Below are positions 60,232-64,000 of a stretch of 64,000 nucleotides of DNA, piece by piece. The position numbers were made by a program, and so were the translations under genes. How positions within the stretch are numbered: position 1 is the first letter of the stretch; each line of letters opens with the position of its first letter. The stretch lies in contig NZ_FOIF01000002.1 of NCBI RefSeq assembly GCF_900111575.1, positions 1 through 64,000 of the forward strand, in the 5' to 3' direction. Source of the stretch: Anaerobranca gottschalkii DSM 13577. Lineage in GTDB: Bacteria; Bacillota; Proteinivoracia; Proteinivoracales; Proteinivoracaceae. A model generated the notes under the pieces. That model ran no database searches. It worked only from the letters and a program-made list of their open reading frames with translations, and was not told where the DNA came from.

Positions 60232-62091
60232 ATGCAGCACAACCTTTATAAAGAAATATTACATAAAGTAGAAAAACCATCAAGATACACAGGTAATGAG
60301 TGGAATATTATCAAAAAAGATCTGGATAAAGTTGATGTCTCTATGTTATTAGCCTTTCCAGATGTATATGAAGTTGCTATGTCCCACTTAGGTTTTAAAA
60401 TTTTATACCACATTGTAAATTCCAGGGAAGAATTTGCTGCAGAAAGGGTAAATGCCCCTTGGTTAGACTTTGAGGAACAATTAAGGGAAAATGATCTACC
60501 CTTATGTTCTTTAGAAAGTCAGCAACCAATAAATAAATTTGATGTTATAGGATTTACCTTACAATATGAAATGAGTTATACTAATATTTTAAATATCCTT
60601 GATTTAGGGAAAATCCCAGTATTAGCTGACGAAAGAACTGATAAAGACCCTATTATTGTAGCAGGAGGTCCTTGTGCCTTTAACCCTGAACCATTATATA
60701 ACATTATTGATGTATTTATTATTGGAGAAGGAGAAGAAGTAATACTTGAATTTTTAGATGCAGTTAGAAAGTGGAAGAAAAGAGGGGGCAGTAAAGAAGA
60801 ACTTTTTCAGGAGTTAGTCCAGATACCTGGAATATATATTCCTAAATTTTATGAAGTGAAGTACGATGAATCAGGGAAGTATCTAGGGACTTTTCCTATT
60901 TCAGAGAAGTACCCTAAAGTAATTACTAAACGATACATTAAAGATATATCTATGGCTGATTTTCCTAAAAGCATGCTAGTTCCATTTATGGAAATAGTAC
61001 ACGACAGGATTATGCTGGAAATATGTAGAGGTTGTAGTAGAGGTTGTAGATTTTGTCAGGCAGGAATGTTATATAGACCTGTACGGGAAAAAAATTTACA
61101 ATCACTAATTGAACAAGCAGAACATTTAGTAAAAAGTACAGGATATGGAGAAATATCTTTAAGTTCTTTAAGTAGTGCAGATTATTCTGAAATTCAAAGG
61201 TTGACTAAAGAATTATTAGATAAGTATAAAGACCAAAGTATTAGTGTATCTTTACCTTCTTTAAGGGTAGATTCATTTTCTATTGAATTAGCTCAAATGG
61301 TTCAACAGGTCCGAAAAACTGGATTAACCTTTGCGCCGGAAGCTGGGACCCAAAGATTAAGGGATGTAATCAATAAAAATGTGACAGAAGAAAATCTCAT
61401 TAAAGCTGTGGAAGATGCTTTTAAAGCTGGATGGAATAGAGTAAAGTTGTATTTTATGATTGGGTTACCTACAGAAACATATGAAGATTTAGATGGAATT
61501 GTAGACTTAGCAAATAAAGTAGTAAAAGCTTATAAACAACACGGAAAAAATCTTAGTCGTTTTTCAGTAACTGTAAGTACATCTTCCTTTGTACCTAAGC
61601 CCCATACTCCTTTTCAATGGTTTCCTCAATTAAGTAAAGAGGAGTTAATTAATAGACAAAACTATTTAAAAGAGAAACTGCGTTCTAAATATATAAATTA
61701 TAATTGGCATGAAGTAGATATCAGTTATCTGGAAGGAGTTTTTGCTAAAGGGGATAGACAATTAAGTCATGTTTTATATAGAGCTTGGCAAAAGGGATGT
61801 AAAATGGATGGCTGGAATGATCATTTTAAACTTGAAAAGTGGATGGAAGCATTTGAAGAATCAGGGATAAATCCAGATAACTATGTTTATGGAGAAATTA
61901 ATTTAGATTCTCCTTTACCATGGGACCATATATCTTCAGGTGTAAATAAAAAATATTTGGCAATGGAATATAAAAAGGCATTGGAAGGTAAGTTGACTGA
62001 AGATTGTTCTTTTAGTGCCTGTGGTGGTTGTGGAGTATGCCATAATTTACACTATGATATACAAAAAGTAAGGAGAGGTTCTAATGTATAA
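60232..62091 (+). CDS. B12-binding-type radical SAM protein (TIGR03960-like)
   Basis: This 619-residue protein has a cobalamin-binding-like N-terminal part (VSMLLAFPDVYEVAMSHLGFKILYHIVN; IIVAGGPCAFNPEPL), then a radical SAM motif C-R-G-C-S-R-G-C-R-F-C near residue 264-274. A Cys-rich tail (CSFSACGGCGVCH) ends the protein. It matches the family that sits beside DUF2344 and RNase G, and whose substrate is unknown. The ATG at 60232 follows GGGAGG. Confidence 0.9.
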   Translation: MQHNLYKEILHKVEKPSRYTGNEWNIIKKDLDKVDVSMLLAFPDVYEVAMSHLGFKILYHIVNSREEFAAERVNAPWLDFEEQLRENDLPLCSLESQQPINKFDVIGFTLQYEMSYTNILNILDLGKIPVLADERTDKDPIIVAGGPCAFNPEPLYNIIDVFIIGEGEEVILEFLDAVRKWKKRGGSKEELFQELVQIPGIYIPKFYEVKYDESGKYLGTFPISEKYPKVITKRYIKDISMADFPKSMLVPFMEIVHDRIMLEICRGCSRGCRFCQAGMLYRPVREKNLQSLIEQAEHLVKSTGYGEISLSSLSSADYSEIQRLTKELLDKYKDQSISVSLPSLRVDSFSIELAQMVQQVRKTGLTFAPEAGTQRLRDVINKNVTEENLIKAVEDAFKAGWNRVKLYFMIGLPTETYEDLDGIVDLANKVVKAYKQHGKNLSRFSVTVSTSSFVPKPHTPFQWFPQLSKEELINRQNYLKEKLRSKYINYNWHEVDISYLEGVFAKGDRQLSHVLYRAWQKGCKMDGWNDHFKLEKWMEAFEESGINPDNYVYGEINLDSPLPWDHISSGVNKKYLAMEYKKALEGKLTEDCSFSACGGCGVCHNLHYDIQKVRRGSNV

Positions 62092-62731
62092 ATACTGGAT
62101 TAAATATCAAAAAGGTGAAGAAGTTCGCTTTATATCCCATTTAGACCTTTTACGGGCTTTTGAAAGAACCTCTAGAAGAGCTGGCGTACCAATAGCTTAT
62201 TCTCAGGGATATAATCCCCATCCTAAATTAAGTTTTGCTACTCCCTTATCTGTAGGAATAGTATCCTACGGGGATTATTTGGAAATAGAGTTGACAAAAG
62301 ACCTAGAAACAGATGAGATAATTAATAAAATGAATGCTAATCTTCCTCAAGGAATCAAGCTTTTAGATGGGAAAAAACTAACTAAAAAGGTTCCAACATT
62401 AGGGGCATTGGTAGAAGCGGCAGAGTATAAAGTAAAGGTTAAATCATTAGAATTAGAAGGGAAAATCAAAGAACTTTTAAATAGTGAAAATATCTATATC
62501 CAAAGAACTAGTAAAAAAGGAATTAAAATGGTAGATATATTGCCATTAATTTTAAAACTAGAATATAAAGATGATGTACTTTCTATGTTATTGACTACAA
62601 GTAGCACCGCTAACGTAAAACCTAAGGAAGTTTTATCAATCTTAAATATAGATAATCCTAATATTGATAAAATAGAGACATATTGTTCTAAGGGGGATAA
62701 ATTAGTTACACCTTTACAATGGTTAAATTAG
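62084..62731 (+). CDS. DUF2344 (TIGR03936) protein
   Basis: This 215-residue cytoplasmic protein opens YWIKYQKGEEVRFISHLDLLRAFERTSRRAGVPIAYSQGYNPHPKLSFATPLSVG, the DUF2344 signature. In some genomes this domain is fused to the preceding radical SAM protein, which argues for a shared function. It overlaps that gene by 8 bases. Confidence 0.9.
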   Translation: MYKYWIKYQKGEEVRFISHLDLLRAFERTSRRAGVPIAYSQGYNPHPKLSFATPLSVGIVSYGDYLEIELTKDLETDEIINKMNANLPQGIKLLDGKKLTKKVPTLGALVEAAEYKVKVKSLELEGKIKELLNSENIYIQRTSKKGIKMVDILPLILKLEYKDDVLSMLLTTSSTANVKPKEVLSILNIDNPNIDKIETYCSKGDKLVTPLQWLN

Positions 62732-62758
62732 GGAAAACAGCAAAGGGGAAGTGACATC

Positions 62759-64000
62759 TTGAAAAAGGAAATTATTATTAGCTACAAAACTAATAATACT
62801 AGGGTGGCGTTATTAGAAGAAGGTCAACTGGTAGAATTTTATACAGAGGGAGAAACCAATACTAGAAGTGTAGGGAACATATATAAAGGAATAGTCCAGG
62901 ATATATTGCCGGGAATGCAAGCGGCTTTTGTAAACATCGGTTTTAGTAAAAATGCATTTTTATATGTTGGTGATTTGGTTACTAATGGAGAAGAACATCA
63001 ACAACCTATAGAAAAACTCCTTAAAAAAGGCCAAGAAATAATGGTACAAATCTCCAAAGAAGGAGTGGGTGGTAAAGGTCCTAGGGTAACTTGTCAACTG
63101 ACAATACCGGGAAGATATTTAGTCCTCATGCCCTTTAACAATTATATAGGTATTTCTAGAAGAATTGAGGATGAAGGGGAGCGAGAACGGCTAAAGGAAG
63201 TAGCTGAAGAAATTAAAGATCCCAATATGGGTTTAATTGTCCGTACAGTAGCTCAATATATCGATAAAGAGGAATTAGAGAACGATTTAAATTATCTATT
63301 TGGTCTTTGGAATAATACTTTAGAAAACTATCAAAACTATCCAAGTCCAGCCTTAATTTATAATGATGTGGATTTAGTTGAAAGGGCTTTGAGGGACCTT
63401 TTTGATAATCAGGTTGATGGTTTATATATAGATGATCATGAGCAATATCGTAAAATAGTTAATATATTAAAGAGAAAAGCTGGGCATAGTCATTTATTAA
63501 ATAAAGTTAGATTATATCAATCAAAGAGTCCGATATTTCATGCCTTCGGGATAGAAAAAGATTTAGAAAAAGCCTTTCAACGGAAAATTTGGTTAAAAAA
63601 TGGTTCATATCTTATAATTGATCAATTAGAAGCATTAACTGTCATAGATGTTAATACTGGAAAATTTGTTGGCACTAATAATTTAGCTGATACGGTACTA
63701 CAAACTAATTTAGAAGCAGTAAAAGAAATTTGCAGGCAAATTAGATTAAGGGATGTTAGTGGAATTATAATTATTGATTTTATTGATATGTTTAGGGAAG
63801 AAGATAAAGAATTAGTTTTAAAATATTTAGAAGCTGAAATGAAAAAAGATCAAACAAAGGGGCAAATCTTAGGAATAACAAAATTAGGTTTAGTAGAAAT
63901 AACCAGGAAAAAAGTAAGGAAGGGAATATATAATTCTCTACAGCAAGTTTGCCCAACATGTCATGGTATAGGTAAAACTATGACTAAATCAGCTTTAAAG
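62759..64000 (+). CDS. rng: Ribonuclease G/E (5' part; runs off the window)
   Basis: The window ends inside this gene after 414 codons. The frame is open from TTG at 62759 (AAAGGGGA upstream) to the last base. It has an S1 region (VGNIYKGIVQDILPGMQAAFVNIGFSKNAFLYVGD), the catalytic stretch ALTVIDVNTGKFVG and IIIIDFIDM, and the Zn-link motif CPTCHGIGKT, all as in RNase G. It processes rRNA and mRNA. The missing part should be short, as RNase G is about 490 residues. Confidence 0.93.
   Translation, partial: MKKEIIISYKTNNTRVALLEEGQLVEFYTEGETNTRSVGNIYKGIVQDILPGMQAAFVNIGFSKNAFLYVGDLVTNGEEHQQPIEKLLKKGQEIMVQISKEGVGGKGPRVTCQLTIPGRYLVLMPFNNYIGISRRIEDEGERERLKEVAEEIKDPNMGLIVRTVAQYIDKEELENDLNYLFGLWNNTLENYQNYPSPALIYNDVDLVERALRDLFDNQVDGLYIDDHEQYRKIVNILKRKAGHSHLLNKVRLYQSKSPIFHAFGIEKDLEKAFQRKIWLKNGSYLIIDQLEALTVIDVNTGKFVGTNNLADTVLQTNLEAVKEICRQIRLRDVSGIIIIDFIDMFREEDKELVLKYLEAEMKKDQTKGQILGITKLGLVEITRKKVRKGIYNSLQQVCPTCHGIGKTMTKSALK

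Noticed and set aside
1-64000. CRISPR array, prophage or intact insertion sequence
   Set aside because: No regularly spaced repeats, phage genes or transposase genes were seen; the only dispersed repeat is the palindromic pair.

Overview
The window reads as a chromosomal stretch of a low-GC, anaerobic, probably endospore-lineage Firmicute (class Clostridia). Pointers are the AT-rich sequence, AGGAGG ribosome sites with many TTG/GTG starts, a T-box, HprK, Rex, SpoIVFB, a selenocysteine formate dehydrogenase and an Rnf complex next to an Mrp-type antiporter. The last two suggest sodium-based energetics, as in thermo/alkaliphilic clostridia such as Anaerobranca; that genus is a guess, not shown.

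Layout. 1-443: 3' end of a 23S rRNA, 5S rRNA and tRNA-Asn. 484-3237 (minus strand): a NitT/TauT-type ABC importer. All remaining genes lie on the plus strand. 3345-5911: malate/lactate dehydrogenase, a lipoprotein and HPr kinase. 6066-9330: a five-gene multi-subunit flavin/iron-sulfur amino (imino) acid dehydrogenase. 9358-13578: T-box-controlled valS, then folC. 13584-13846 and 20091-20357: two near-identical, highly palindromic, noncoding repeats of about 265 bp. Between them lie a TPR protein, an MFS transporter, a PRC-barrel protein and a CbiMQO cobalt/nickel importer. 20466-21871: a degenerate deacetylase and a SPOR-like protein.

22017-31087 is the most interesting block: DRTGG, ATPase, sensory-type [FeFe]-hydrogenase-like protein, DRTGG, PHP, NuoE-like, ATPase, [2Fe-2S] protein, NuoF-like. 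This gene order normally ends in a bifurcating hydrogenase catalytic subunit, but here it ends in a selenocysteine formate dehydrogenase with an in-frame UGA and a SECIS hairpin. Rex, the NADH/NAD sensor, and aspartase follow.

33708-39358: rnfCDGEAB, with an unusual RnfG carrying four FMN-binding repeats. 39489-46965: an Mrp cluster with the MrpA tail split into small genes and three NuoL/M/N-like subunits. 47041-49957: a MOSC-MogA molybdenum-cofactor fusion, the flavin transferase ApbE, a NusG-II protein and a Gx transporter. These fit together: formate dehydrogenase needs Mo/W cofactor, Rnf links ferredoxin/NADH to an ion gradient and needs ApbE for flavinylation, and Mrp exchanges sodium and protons. 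50023-64000: a conserved division/shape/sporulation block (DUF4321, maf, radC, mreBCD, PBP2, minCDE, rodA, spoIVFA-like, spoIVFB), a radical SAM pair and the start of RNase G, which runs off the window.

All calls come from reading the sequence and recalling families; no database search was run. No CRISPR array, intact insertion sequence or prophage was seen.
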